A stretch of 64,000 nucleotides of DNA from Azadirachta indica (lineage: Eukaryota; Streptophyta; Magnoliopsida; Sapindales; Meliaceae): positions 13,782,350-13,846,349 of the forward strand of contig CM040452.1 in the NCBI GenBank assembly GCA_022749755.1, read 5' to 3'. The notes beneath the pieces were generated by a model that saw only the letters and a list, made by a program, of their open reading frames with translations, made no database searches and had not been told where the DNA came from. Positions within the stretch are counted from its first letter, which is position 1; every line of letters starts with the position of its first letter. Made by a program: the position numbers and the translations under genes. This document shows, one piece after another, positions 1 through 15,741 of this stretch.

Positions 1-486
1 GAGACATGAGTTAAATATATTACTAAATGTATTAGCAGTTTATTAAATATGATGTTCATGCTTACGTATTATTAAATGTTTCTATTAAAATAAGAATTTG
101 TTTATCTAAGTTACAATATTATTGTTCTTAAAATTAATGTTTTATGATTGTGTTATCTGCTACTTGATTACAATTTTATGTATAAATTTACTTACCGAGT
201 AGGTGGCTCACCCCTCATCATCACTATTTTGCAGATTAAGGTATGAATAAAGGATTGGTAGAGGTTTAGAGCTTGACTATTTGGATATTGTAATGTTGGT
301 AATAAGGAACATTTAATTTTAAACCTTTAATTTAATTTACTATATTTTGAGATTTTATATTGTATTTGAAAGTTTTATTTTATCTGTAATGCTAAGCTTG
401 ATGCATTTGATGTTAAGTTGCACCTTAAATTTTATTTTGTTGAAATAAAATTTGGGCCGTTACAATTTGGTATTAAAGCTTAGGTG
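1..486 (+). mobile_element. 3' end of a Gypsy-like LTR with primer-binding site
   Basis: The stretch up to about 464 reads like the end of a plant LTR. It finishes in GGGCCGTTACA and is followed from about 466 by TTTGGTATTAAAGCTTAGG, which resembles the initiator-tRNA-Met primer site (TGGTATCAGAGCTTAGG) seen after many Gypsy LTRs. No gag or pol frame follows, so the element is truncated on the right. Its left end lies outside the window. The call rests on this boundary motif alone. Confidence 0.45.
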
Positions 487-1034
487 ATGATTATGTAGAC
501 CTTAATAGTTAAGAATTAGCAGTATAGTAATGACATCAATAGTGAAATGAAGGTTTTATAGGTATTTGATTGATTAATTCACATGCTTAAAAAAATATAT
601 ATATTTATGATTTACTAGATAAGGTATGAATATTAAATAATACTAAATTGCTTAGTTTTGAGGATTTTAATTCTCTTATTGTTTGCAACATGAAGAATGA
701 TATTGCTAAGTTTGTATCAAGGTTCCCTATCCTCATATCAATTCCCCATTTTATATTATTTTTATAAATTAATTTTAATAATAAAATAATTTAATTAACT
801 TAAATAAAAATATTATTAATATATATATTAGAAACACAATATAGGATCTTTTTAATTTTTAATCTTTTACTTTTTATTTGTATATTCTATTTTTTATAAC
901 GTTAATTCATAACTCTATAATTTTTTATTACTAATTACATTTAATTATAATATATAATTTTAGAAATTATAATACAAAATTATATTTACATATATAAAAT
1001 TTAATTTATAAATTATAATATATTTATATTATAT

Positions 1035-1204
1035 TTTATTGGAGAATGGGGTGAGGAAAGGTAAATCAATCCCCGTCCCATTAATAAATTGGAAATTAAT
1101 TTCTTTCCGTTCTCCGCCTTATTCCCCGAAATTTATTTGAATTATTTCCCGTTGGGGTGGATGCTCATGGGTTTGGGGCCCCGTAGAGAATTTTGCCATC
1201 CCTA
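1035..1204. mobile_element. hAT-like transposon terminus inserted in an ABCC exon
   Basis: Read inward from 1204 on the minus strand, the sequence begins TAGGGATGGCAAAATT, the terminal inverted repeat type of many plant hAT elements. It is followed by G/C-run-rich subterminal DNA (runs of GGGG and CCCC at 1040-1190) unlike its AT-rich surroundings. Exactly at 1205 the ABCC exon resumes. The other terminus and the 8-bp target duplication were not found, so the left end is probably lost. No transposase is visible. Confidence 0.5.
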
Positions 1205-4735
<3,531 letters not shown>

Positions 4736-7700
4736 ATGGAATTTGGGCCCAGAATATCCGTCTAAGAGTTTCATATTTGTGTCTCTAAACCTTGATTCTT
4801 GATCAAAGCTGCTGATAGTTGATGACCCCGTAAGAGTTTCTGAGAAATGTTGTATCACTGGAGCTTTGCATACCCCAACCAACCGTGAGAGTTCTCGTGC
4901 AGAAGATATGTAATATTGCTGCATAATTTAAAAACGTGAGAGAACTTCTGCTCCAAATGTGGAACTTTGGAACATTGTATCACAAATGACTTTGACAATA
5001 AACGGGATCACAATGTATTAACACTTGTTTCTAATTTCTTTGAAAGGTCTGTAACTTAATCAAAGGGAAATAGAGGAAGGACCAAGAAAACGTTAAAGAT
5101 CAGTAGCAACTTCATTTTATTGTAACAAAATTTCGTAATCAGATGAACACTCACCACATTGGCGTAAAATTTATTGCCAAGACAGCAACTCTTCTTGATT
5201 GTTTTTAGTTCTACAGATCTTTTGCAAAACACAATTCACAGTCATATGATGTGATGATGAGAACCTTAGTATTGAAACATATTGAAAGATATCAGGCTCA
5301 TGGATTGCTCAAAGCCTGCAACATGTTGAGTTATCCAACATATCCACCATTTGCTGTGTGAAAGCATATTTTACGGAAGACTTGGGACCATCTGGATCAA
5401 ACTGGAACGTGAGCATGGCATAACAATGATTCATTTTTAATTGAGTACTCATTTAGTTTGTTAGTTTTAAGTCAATGATTGCACAAGCAAACTACAATAA
5501 TAAGCATAATTATTGAAAGATAAGGGATGGTAAGCTCACTTCTTGGCAAAATGGTTTTGCAACTATTGGTCTTCTATGAGCAGTTAACATTTAGTGTATC
5601 ACCATCACCAAAAGCATCAAGTATTCACAGGGAAAATAATTAAAAGTATTAAACAGAGTGCAGAAAGCATCACACGGATAGCTTATAAGATTTGCAAAGA
5701 CCGCTCAGATTACCTGACACAAGATGCAGGTAACTATCACAGGGATAAAAACAGTAAAGACCTGCCATGCAATCTGAGACATCACTGCAATGATTCCTAG
5801 AAGCCGCATGATTGAGAAGCCAAAAGCCCCAACTAGAAAAGGAATGCTCAAATCAGCCGCACTTTGGTCAGTAGAAGCCTAGAAGAATAAAGGCAGATCG
5901 ATTAATTATTTTAGTTTCAGAATACATTTAGAAGACTAAAACAAAGGAAGATGCCAACTTTACGAAAACGATAGGAGTCTTTGAAATTCATAAATACATA
6001 AATACGCCGACGTTAGTTTATCTAATCATGCGCATTAAAAATATATTCTTAACATACACTGTTTATAATTCGTCCACCGGGGTTGCATCAAAGAAGGACA
6101 TGGGGGCACAGAAAATGCAATAATGCATTTTGATTGGACAGCAGAGTGGCTGTTTTGTACCCGGCGATACAAGAAGTGCGGATCTGACAAGGATGCAAAG
6201 AGAACCTCCAAAAGTTAAGGCTAAATAAGCAATTATTAGCATAGAGCCAGTAACTACAGGTTGTACATTCTCCGAACATGAAGTTGCCCAAGCCATCCAA
6301 TAATCGCTGGCAATTTGAAGGATCTGAAAAACATCTGTGCCAGCAATATGAAGGGCACGAGAGCTTCTCCGTATGCCGCAGTGATATATTTCCAGTATAC
6401 CAAAACAAGCTGAAGTTCTCTCTCTCAATGGACAAGCTGAAGTTTTGGCCCCCCGGATTCGTCTTCTTTATCATTCTGAACTTCTTTATTTGTACCCTCC
6501 CTCAATGGAAACAAGTGCCGATAAAGCTTGCTGATGTTTACCCACTAGTTCCATGAGGTCAGTTCCTGAGCTTATAAAATCACTGTACTTTCCAGCCTGT
6601 GAAATCTTTCCATCCTTCATAACCTAAATACAAGTTATAAGGAGACTTATGGGATGGGATATGAAGGCTAGGCAAAGCATCCCAATAGGAAAAGTTAAGG
6701 ATATATACAATGCTCACCAAGTATAGATCAGCAGCATGTAAGAACTCCACTTGATGGGTAACATATATCACCGTTTTCCAACTCAAAACGCCTAACAAAA
6801 CTTCCTGCCTCACAAATATCATGCCAAGGCCTGTATTAGTTTCGTTGAGCAATCTTTGCCAAGACAAAAACCAAAAAGATCAAAGTGCAATCATATTACT
6901 CGTATAACCTATCAGCGTGATCCACAGTAAGGACGCATCTGCATAAACAGTGTCGCAAAATATACACATTCTACTGGGAGAACTTCCATGTAAGTTAATA
7001 GCATTGGAATCAGAAACAGATTTTACCTGAAAGGGGTGAGACCTGTATGGGCATCCACTGCACTAAAAGGATCATCGAACAGATAGATATCAGCATGTTG
7101 GTAAAGAGCACGTGAAATTTGAATTCTTTGCTTCTGTCCTCCACTCAAATTGAGTCCTCTCTCGCCGATTACTATCTGATCACCAAATGAGAGGATTGCC
7201 AAGTCCTTCTTCAGGGAACATGCATCAAGCAGTGTGTTATACCTTTCTCGTTCCATCTTCTTTCCAAACAAAATGTTTTCTTTGATCTTCCCACTCTGTA
7301 TCCAAGGTGATTGAGCCATTGCAAAATGTTTTCTTCGATCTTCCCACTCTGTCTTGAAGCTTCTCTTGCAAACATAATAATTACCGTAGCCGGAAAAGCT
7401 GCAATTGTTCGTTATGCAAGATCAACAAGGCCGAAGCAACTTGCAAGAGGACCAACCAGGGATCATGAATACACCTAGTCACCACCCTCTCAGCATCAAC
7501 GGACATCAAATTTATGATTTCCCCACTAGTGTGCCCTCGCTTGGCTTGACATGAAAGTGTTAGACCTTTATTGTAGATCATTGCCATAAGTGATGCTCGA
7601 ATCCTAATTCCAATCTGCTGCAACTGAAACACCCAGAGCCTCTGAGAGAGGCTCTCCCCAAGTTTGGCGACGAAAAATGCAGAAACCAAGATATAACCCT

Positions 7701-8370
7701 CATTTTCGAAATCCTGCCTTCCGTTGAGATACTGAACGAAAGTGTCAATAAGATATGGGCTAACATAAGTGGCCAATGTGTGAATAAGCGATAATAACAC
7801 CGTGAAAAGAATTTCTTTCCAAGCTGAGTAGAACATTGCTTCGATCAATTTTAGTGTGGTGAGTCAACTCCCCACGCCACCATCAACCTCGTGCCTATTT
7901 TTAAAAGTTGCAAGGGCACCAACCACGCTACCACCAATATCTAATTGAGGAACATCCTCAAGGTCTAAAGTTTTCTTATTGCCGACAGCAATTAGAGAAT
8001 TCATCCAAGATAAAGTAAGAAAACTAAAGACCAGCATTTTAGTAAGGCACAATTTCTGCACCTCGGTCCTCGATTGATGGCGCTACACCATCACCATCCT
8101 ATTCACAAACATCACCTTTCAAAAGTGGTTCTTGAAGGAGAAAACTATCTTCACCGTCATTTTTCCTCAAAAGGTCCACATAACAGAGAAACATTCCAGT
8201 GATAACAGAGACAATATCAGAAACCAAGTACTGAACTGGCAAAGATACTTGTTTTTGGTATAGAACAATGTCAACAATACAATAATAAGAAATGGTCGCA
8301 TAAAAGCCCCACCAAAAAATTTTCCTTTTGGCCAACTCGGCTTGTTTGCCACCCCTATGTTATCTACCAT
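4736..8370 (-). pseudogene. ABCC transporter, upstream decayed copy fused to the next
   Basis: N-terminal region at 8099-8350 (VSDIVSVITGMFLCYV, then LLQEPLLKGD), followed by the NKKTLDLEDVPQLD block at 7864-8061. The first membrane domain (7381-7848) is cut short. Next come first nucleotide-binding domain parts (6580-7319: [38 protein letters not shown]), then second membrane domain exons at 6063-6430, 5723-5880 and 4736-4918. The intron 4919-5722 has a CAG acceptor before QYYISSARELSRLVG. Lesions: an in-frame TGA near 7866, loss of the second half of membrane domain 1 and of Walker A between 7353 and 7380, and frame breaks around 6300-6430. The final exon runs without a stop into the first membrane domain of the downstream copy at about 4735. 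Confidence 0.88.
7270..7352. repeat. 30-bp direct repeat at a deletion junction
   Basis: The segment AAAATGTTTTCTTTGATCTT and its continuation (7270-7299) recurs with one change at 7323-7352. It lies where the upstream ABCC copy lost the end of membrane domain 1 and Walker A, so the repeat probably marks the rearrangement that made the deletion. Confidence 0.75.
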
Positions 8371-8386
8371 TTTCCAATCTCATACT

Positions 8387-8807
8387 CAAAAAATTTGCCA
8401 GCCATCAATCAAATACTTTTATATAAGAATAGCTGTCAATCAAATACTTGTATATGAAAGTTAATTTATCAAGAGAATTTCACAAAATTAATCTCGTGCT
8501 AAAAAAATTTGCCAGATATCAATCAAATACTTTTATATAAAAGTTAATTTATCAAGAGAATTCCGCAAAATTAGTCTTGAAAAACAGAGCCAACCGTTTT
8601 TTTTTTTTTTTAAATATTATAACATTACTTCTTAGAACTAGAGACTCTAATAATTGTGGCATGTTACATGTTGAGACTAGAGAGTACATGATATTTACAT
8701 AAGATATCTTGAAAGAAATGTGTTATTGCCATCCATTACATGTTGAGACTAAAGAGTACATGATATTTACATCAGATATCTTGGAGGAAATGTGTTCTTG
8801 CCATCGA
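8387..8807. repeat. Two local tandem duplications in the ABCC to P450-A spacer
   Basis: The motif AAATTTGCCAG..ATCAATCAAATACTTTTATATA followed by AAAGTTAATTTATCAAGAGAATT occurs twice, at about 8387-8500 and 8503-8580; the first unit carries an extra internal copy of TCAATCAAATACTT. A second duplication with a 72-bp period covers 8664-8735 and 8736-8807, both units containing TTACATGTTGAGACTA and GAGTACATGATATTTACAT. The rest of the spacer 8371-9013 shows no gene. Confidence 0.8.
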
Positions 8808-9013
8808 GGCCAGAACCTACCATTAATTTTTTAATAATGAGTGATTTAGGAACTCTTTCGCTAGCGTTACGAAATCTGAAATGAGCAAATTAGCTCACTC
8901 AACACAAACATTTAATTCCCTATAAAATTTCATTATTTATCATTAACTCAGTCATAATACGCAAAAGACAACGTTAACTTACATATTAAACTTAACCAAA
9001 ACACAGATAATAT

Positions 9014-10675
9014 TCAAGGACATTGGTGAAAGATTGATCGATGATAAGGAGTGGGAATCAACAGCAGATCTTCTTTCTTGCTTACAGCGGAACCAAAGTG
9101 CTCTGTCATATCAAGATCTTCGAACTTCATCCCATTTGGGAGATTCCAATCAAAATGGTACAACAGTTGCGCCAATGGATACTCAACATTTGGTAGCGCA
9201 AACGTTATCCCTGGACACATTCTCCTTCCCGCACCAAATGGGATGTATTCAAAATCTGTTCCTCTGAAATCAATTGGACTATCAAGGAATCTCTCTGGAT
9301 AAAATGTCTCCGCGTCTTTCCAATAACTGGGATCTCTTCCAATTGCCCATGCATTTACCATGATTCTAGTTTTCTCAGGTATCACGTATCCGTTAATCTC
9401 ACAGCTCTCTCTACTTTCTCTCGGAATCAAAAGGGTTGCTGGAGGATGCAGCCTCAAGGTTTCTTTTACTACTGCTTTCAAGAACTTTAGTTCATGCATG
9501 CCGCTTCCATCAACGTGTCCTTTTTCGTCAAACACTCGTCTGACCTCAGCTTGTGCCTCTTTCAGCACTCTTGGGTTCTTCAGCATTTCTGAAAATGTCC
9601 ATTCTACAGTTGTTGATGATGTCTCACTCCCAGCAATAAAAATATCCTGCAAGACAGGTAATAATTATTCTTGTTAATTTGGCCATTTTAAAAGGACAAT
9701 TTTATCTTACACTTAAACTGATTCTCCCTCTCTTCCATATTTAATTAATTTGAAAGTAATGTCGTGACTAACCAAGATGACTGCTTTGATGTGGTCGTCA
9801 GTTATGGGAAATTCTAGCTCACCATCTTGTTGAAGTCTCAAAAAGACATCAACTAGATCTTCTTCTGCTTCTGCTTGGCCGGTTTTTGTCCTCAACTTTT
9901 TCTGTTTATGGTCATTAAGGATATCTTCAAGAATTTTGTCAGTGTCTTGATGCAGCTTCTCAACTTTCCGTCTTATTCCAGTAATTTCCTGAAGCACTTT
10001 GATAGAAGGGTACAAATCGGCAATGGAGAAACCTGAAGCCAAATCCACCAGGTCTATGACAATCGATATGAACGCGTCTTGATCTTTGCATTTGTTGCCA
10101 AAGGCTGACCTTGCTGTTATCCCATATGTCATTGCTGAAATTTTGTCAGTGAGATTGATCACTGAACCTTGGTTGGAATGTATTGCTTTGATGAGATTTG
10201 ACAACTCCTCTTCTCTAATTGATTGAAATGATTGGACTCGTTTTGCACTTAAGAGCTCTATTGTGCAAATTTTCCGAAGCTGTCTCCAATAACTGCCGTA
10301 TGGTGTGAAGGCAATACCTAAATAATCATAAGACATGATCTTGACAGAAAAAACAGAGGGTCTTTGAGCAAAGATGACGTCATGTGTTTTCATAACCTCT
10401 TTGGCAATCTCCGAGGAAGAAACTACGACGGTTGGAACCTCACCAATCTTTAGGTACATCAAGGGTCCATATTTCTTGGCCAAATCTCTCAGGCTGCGAT
10501 GGGTTAGAGCGCTGAGCTGGTGTAAATTTCCAATGATAGGTAGTCCCCGTGGCCCCGGAGGCAGCTTTCGGCTTGATTTCTTGGCTTTAGAGCCTTGTAC
10601 TATTTTGAGTAGCATGAACAAGAAAAAGAGGAAGGTGAAGAGAAAGGTAAGAGAGGGCAATTGAAGCTCCACCAT
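9014..10675 (-). CDS. Cytochrome P450, CYP71D/BE-like (locus A), intact
   Basis: Two exons: 10675-9773 (301 residues) and 9646-9014 (210 residues plus stop), 511 residues in all, normal for CYP71. The intron 9647-9772 has donor GTTAGT and acceptor TTGCAG in phase 0, at the same place as in every other P450 here. Landmarks: hydrophobic ER anchor about residues 8-26, KLPPGP hinge 38-42, I-helix AGSETSS about 306-312, ExxR (KETLR) Glu363/Arg366, PERF 418-421, haem loop [10 protein letters not shown] with Cys445. The ATG at 10675 sits directly before the anchor and matches the starts of paralogues. It should be a haem monooxygenase using NADPH-P450 reductase on the ER. Substrate unknown; relatives often oxidise sesquiterpenes or diterpenes. 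It is diverged from loci C-H and closest to pseudogene B. Confidence 0.95.
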
Positions 10676-10766
10676 GACGAGGAAGAAAATTAAAACACTC
10701 CGAATTCCCCTTTTCCAGCCTTAGATAAGAGTGTGTGTGTATTACATATCTCTTAGCAACATCCTA

Positions 10767-10778
10767 TTTTATATATGT
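10767..10778 (-). promoter_or_regulatory. Probable TATA box of P450 locus A
   Basis: Minus-strand reading gives CATATATAAAATAG about 95-100 bases upstream of the locus A start codon, a usual place for a plant TATA box with a short leader. No other core element was identified. Confidence 0.5.
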
Positions 10779-11969
10779 TTCATTCAGTAGTTAGGTACTT
10801 ATATTTTGGTTAAATGACTCACCAAACGAAGGCTTAATTAGTCATGAGTAGAACAAATGGGTTGTAGAAGAGGGCCATGTACGACATAGATGTGACCTTG
10901 GTTAACGAATTGAATGGTCAAATTTGAGGCTGACAACCAAAAATCTCGCTTGAGGTTTGAACTATGGAATGAATCTGTATATCTATTGACTTTTGTTATA
11001 GCCGCCAGTCGTGGAGTGGAATCGCATATTAGCTCTTTCGTTTGATTTGTTTTATTTTAGCCGCCGGATCCATCAACTGATGTAATTTGCCAAGAAAATC
11101 TGTAACTCGGACCCGCAGGCTTGGAATGTGTGATTTATAAACATCATTTCTGACTATCAAGAACACTAATTGTCTAATTGTAGCCATTTCTTCCACTTTA
11201 AACTAAATTAAATTCGTTGATTTGTATTTTAAAATAAATAATAAATTTGTTGAGAACAATAATCAATCTTCTTTACTTGGGTCCATGTGATTAACAATTA
11301 ATACAACAAAGAATGCTCTGTTATCCCTAATTTTTAAATTAATATATCATTATTTTTCTGTTTTTTTAATACTTAATTTCCTTCTAAATTTTAATGTTAC
11401 TCTTCAATAATTTTAACATAAACTATTAAATTAGAATTAATTGAATAATAAAATTAAAAATATTTGAATTATTAAAAGATAAAATCGAAAATAAAAAAGT
11501 TAATAAAATATTAAAAATAATATAAAAGCATGAAAAGATATTAACTTAAAATTAAAAAAAAAATCGGACATTTTTGCTTTAATACCATGAATTCCACTAG
11601 ATCGAGTAATTAATTTCCTTTGTTTCAAATATTTTAGGTTTACCAGTCAAGCAGGCTGCAAATTTTCCGATTGGTGACAAGTTCCAAAATGACTGCCAGG
11701 TTATTCTTCGGTGAAAATAATCCATTTTCAGAGCATTCCAGTATCCACGTGCATTTACCGAAGAAGAATCCTTTCATGGGACCCACTATATCACGTCACT
11801 TACCAATAGTTAATTAATTGTCACATTTAAAAATATTCTAGGAGAAATTTTAGATGAAACCTTAACATACTAGGGGTATAGGATCGATCTTCCCTATGCA
11901 ATAAATTCTGTTCATATATAAAATATATTTTAAAATTTCATAATTATAATTATAAAAATGATTGACCCT
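10779..11969. other. AT-rich intergenic DNA upstream of locus A
   Basis: No reading frame with family-like composition and no RNA gene is visible. The first few hundred bases presumably carry the promoter of locus A; the remainder is AT-rich with poly-A and poly-T runs. Confidence 0.6.
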
Positions 11970-12379
11970 CGTATTTTTTTTAGTTTCATACCCTATTAAA
12001 CCTTAATTTTCTCCCCTAATTACGTAAGTTGAGCTTAAAAAAAAAAAAAAAAAGAGCCTTTTAACTATTAAGTCTAAAACTTAGTCGATAGAAATAGAAT
12101 AAACTTCAAATTACTAATTTCTCTATTAAAATTTTATTAAAATTAAAATTTTGAGGGATCTAATTAAAAAAATATATATATAAGTAAAGAGAAAAGAAAG
12201 ATAAAGACTTTTTCTTTTTTTACATACAAATAAATTTACTAATTGATATTAGTTAATAAAATTTGATATCAACAATTGACATTGTTTGTAGAAAAAGATA
12301 AAAATCTAATTTCTTATTATTTAAAAAAAAATTAGTACAACGAAAAAACTTTATGCAGTATCAGAAGGTATGTATTTGT

Positions 12380-12720
12380 ATTAATTGCATCATAGTTTAA
12401 AATACCTGACCTTAATGATAAAATATTTGAATTTATTTATATTTATATTAATTGCGTACATGATTTAAAATATTTGATCTTGATGACAAAATATTTGAGT
12501 ATATATTTATCTTTATTTGTATTAATTGCATATTTGATCTTGATATATAGTATTTGAGTATGTATTAATTATTTTTATTTGTATTAATCGCATATATAGT
12601 TTATAATATTTGATCTTGATGATAAAATATTTGAGTTTGTATTAATTTATTTTTATTTTTATTAATTGCATATATGGTTTAAAATATTTGATCTTGATGA
12701 TAAAATATTTGATAAAATGT
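12380..12720. repeat. Imperfect minisatellite, 62-78-bp units
   Basis: About five units each carry TTAATTGCAT, a following GTTTAAAATATTTGATCTTG and GATAAAATATTTGA. The TTAATTGCA-type anchors fall at 12381, 12448, 12522, 12584 and 12662, so unit length varies. Confidence 0.8.
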
Positions 12721-13784
12721 GTTTGATCAATAGTAATATTGTTGGGTTGTGGCAGTGCATATGTCTAAGTGTCCAAATGTGTTCAGATATTTGGATGTAA
12801 TATAATTATAGTATCAAAACTTTAGTAAATATGTTATATGTATTTAAATTTTAATATATTATTAAAAAAAAGAGGTAAAAGTAAAATTTTGAAAGAAAAA
12901 AATTCTGCAGAGATTAATATTTTAATAAATACCGTTTATTGTTTACCGAATATATATATATATATGTAAAGACCAAATAATATTTTTAAGTTTAGAAGAA
13001 AATATCATTAGATTCTTTTATAAAATATCAATAGAGTTTAATAACAAATATCAATTGACTTTAGGTCTAAATATCACTGGGGTTTTAATCTAAATATCAA
13101 TTGAGTCTAGATTTTACTATCCTTCAAATTCAGAAGTAAATATCTTTCAAGTCTAAATTGAAATATTTTGGGGTCCAAACCTAATGATGTTTTATCCATA
13201 ACTGAATATATTTATCTAATTATACTTTTCAGTTTTAAATATTTATGTTTTATAACAAAATTATTTAATATATATATTTAACCCTAATAATTTATTAAAA
13301 ATAATTTTTATATTATTGATCATTTTCAATCATCTACAATATAACTTGAAAAATTTATAATTCACTTTTTTTAGCACACAACACTTATGCATTGAATTGA
13401 AAATACTATAATTTTTAATTCATTTTAAGGTTAGAATAATTTGAATTATTTCCATAACTGTTTTCGCTCTCAAATTATCTATATATGCTAAGTTGAAATT
13501 GGTCTTTTTTTATTAAAGGAAATCTATACTTTAAATAAATTAATAAAATATAGATTTCAATTATGTTTGATATATACTCTTTAATCTTTTTCTATATATC
13601 ATGACTTAATGATATATTTAACTGATGTCTGTGATATAAGTGTTTTGAGTACATATACCATATTTTATTTGTTTACATTTAATTAATTTATGTTGCTATT
13701 TTGTAAGCTTTTATTTGTCTGTCCTTTTCAAGAGAAAAAAATTAACATATTATATATGATTCTAATCAATAATTATAGCCTAAA

Positions 13785-14420
13785 CAAAAAGTACCAAAGA
13801 GGTATTAGCATATTGTTTAGAAGGACACAAGAAAGTATCAAAGATGTATCGACATCTTATCCAAAAAGACACAAAAAAAATTATATAAAAGAGATACCAC
13901 ATCTTGTCTAGAAGGAGACAAAAAAAAAGTATTAAAGAAGTACCAACATCTTATTCAGAAGGACACATAAAAAAGAGTATTAAAGAGATACAACATTTTA
14001 TGTAGAAGGACATAAAAATATTGTATTAAAAAAGGTATCACATCTTGTTTAGAAAGATTAAAAAAAATATATCAAAAAAGTACTAATATCTTGTCTAGAA
14101 GAACACGAAAAAAATTGTACCAAAGAGGTAACATATTTTGTTCAAAAAGATACAAAAAAAAATGTATCAAAAAGGTATTTATCTTGTCCAGAAAGACACA
14201 AAAAAAAAATATCAAGAAGGTCTTAACGTCTTGTTTAAAATATCATAAAAAAATGAAAAGTTAAAAAAAGAAAAATATAACAAAGAGGTACTAGTAGTAA
14301 GTTCAAAAGGACATCTCTGGTACTAATATTTTATTTAGAAGGACAAAAAAAAAGTAAAAAAAAAAGTACTAAAGAGGTATTAACAAGAAGTCTAGAAGGA
14401 CAACTTTGGTACCACTATGG
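13785..14420. repeat. Minisatellite, about 46-47-bp units
   Basis: Degenerate tandem array of the pattern TCTAGAAGGACACAAAAAAA, then GTAYYAAAGAGGTAYYAACA and TCTTG. AGAAGGAC-type anchors fall at 13819, 13864, 13910, 13957, 14004, 14051 and 14097, then continue more loosely. Reading frames in this block are products of the repeat, not genes. Confidence 0.85.
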
Positions 14421-14790
14421 TATCGACTATCCGAGCTCAAAAGAGCCCTATAAGCACCCATCGATGCTAAAATACACAAATCTAAAAAGACATCAATTGT
14501 ACCAACATGATACCGACTACCTGAGCTAAAAAAGAGCCCTATAAACACCCCTTAGTGCTAAGAATATCAAGTTTAGAAGGACAAAAGTAATTAAACAAAC
14601 CTCTATCGTACTAGCATGAAGTCAAGAAGGACAAAAAATAACTAAACAAACCTCTATGATACCAACATCAAGTCTAAAAGGACAAAAGTAATTAAAAAAA
14701 CCTTTATGGTACCAACATTAAGTCTAAAAGATAAAAATAATGTATTTTTATGGTACCGACATTCAATTTAAACAGGGATAAAATTCATAA
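14380..14790. repeat. Variant higher-order repeats next to the minisatellite
   Basis: Two units of roughly 115-120 bases (about 14385-14570) share CTATCGACTA/CCGACTACC, GAGCTMAAAAGAGCCCTATA and CACCC..GTGCTAA. After them come about four units of roughly 57 bases carrying AAGGACAAAAGTAATTAAA and CCTYTATGGTACCAACAT. They share the AGAAGGACA core with the preceding array, so they probably derive from it. Confidence 0.7.
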
Positions 14791-15400
14791 GTTGCAAAGT
14801 ACCGACATATAGCCTCAACAGGACAAACCACAAAAATTTATGTGAAACCAATATCTAAGTTAAAAATGACAAACTACAAGTATAAACATCAAAATTTGAC
14901 CCGTTAAATAACAAGTTACGTTCAACATGAAGTGGTACGTGTTTAGATTCAAAAGTCGATATAATAGAATCAATCTCACTTAATAAAACAAAAAGGAATT
15001 ACATATTTAAAAGTTAAAGTTTCAACAATTAGAAACTTTTTCTAATTATTGAATCTAGGAAACTCTTGTTAGGCCTTATGTTTTTGAGCTTCGTATTCTT
15101 TTGGGTTTCTTACCCTATTAGGCCTTTATTTTCTCCCTTAGGCTACGTAGGTGAGGTGTAAGGAAGAAAAGAGCTTTTTAACTATTGGATCTAAAACCTA
15201 GTCAATAGAAATAGAGTAAACCCCAAATTACCAACTTTTCTATTAGAATCTCATTAAAATTAAAATTCTGAGAGATCTAATCAAAAGAGGAAAAAGAAAA
15301 GTGTATACGCAAAAGGAAAAAAAAGACAAAGACTTCTTCCTTGTTCTATATACAAATAAATTTATTAGTTGATATCAAGTAATAAAATCTGGTATCAACA

Positions 15401-15741
15401 TATAATAATGTTTAAGTCCAAACGTCCATAAATTATTTGAATTTCGACATTATAATATCAACCATTGGATTTATTTGATGGATAAAAATTTAAACTTTTA
15501 AAAAATTAAATAAAATAAATATCAATATTTAACATTAACTTTCTCTTACTCTCAAATATATAAATTACTTTTAAAGCTTAACTTCTCATCCGTTGAATTT
15601 AGAGTGACATTTAGGGGCAAATAATTTATGAATGTCCAGATCCAGACATTCTTTTCTCTCTAAATGATATATATATATATATATATATGAGAAATTAACA
15701 TATACTTTTCATAAGATTTAATCTTTTAACACCCAGAGAGA
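15401..15741. other. AT-rich spacer with an AT microsatellite
   Basis: No gene is seen. An (AT)n run of about 20 bases lies at 15667-15688. Confidence 0.6.

Larger units (their letters stand above)
11970..15400. mobile_element. Repeat-flanked non-coding block, possible non-autonomous LTR element
   Basis: Two diverged direct repeats of about 305 bases lie at 11970-12273 and 15092-15400. They share CATACCCTATTA-like, TTTTAACTATT, CTAGTCRATAGAAATAGA and TTGATATYARTTAATAAAAT blocks and both end near GGTATCAACA or GATATCAACA. Between them lies 2.8 kb with no coding capacity, much of it minisatellite. The arrangement suggests an old non-autonomous LTR element, but no primer-binding site, polypurine tract or target duplication could be fixed, and the repeats lack clear TG..CA ends. 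A weaker third copy may lie at about 20225-20330. Confidence 0.4.

Noticed and set aside
9034..9677. Plus-strand frames opposite P450 exon 2
   Set aside because: Antisense shadows of a strongly supported P450 exon; the same applies to plus-strand frames opposite the other P450 exons.
13690..13911. Plus-strand frame overlapping the minisatellite
   Set aside because: Its residues follow the repeat period; it is a product of the tandem array.
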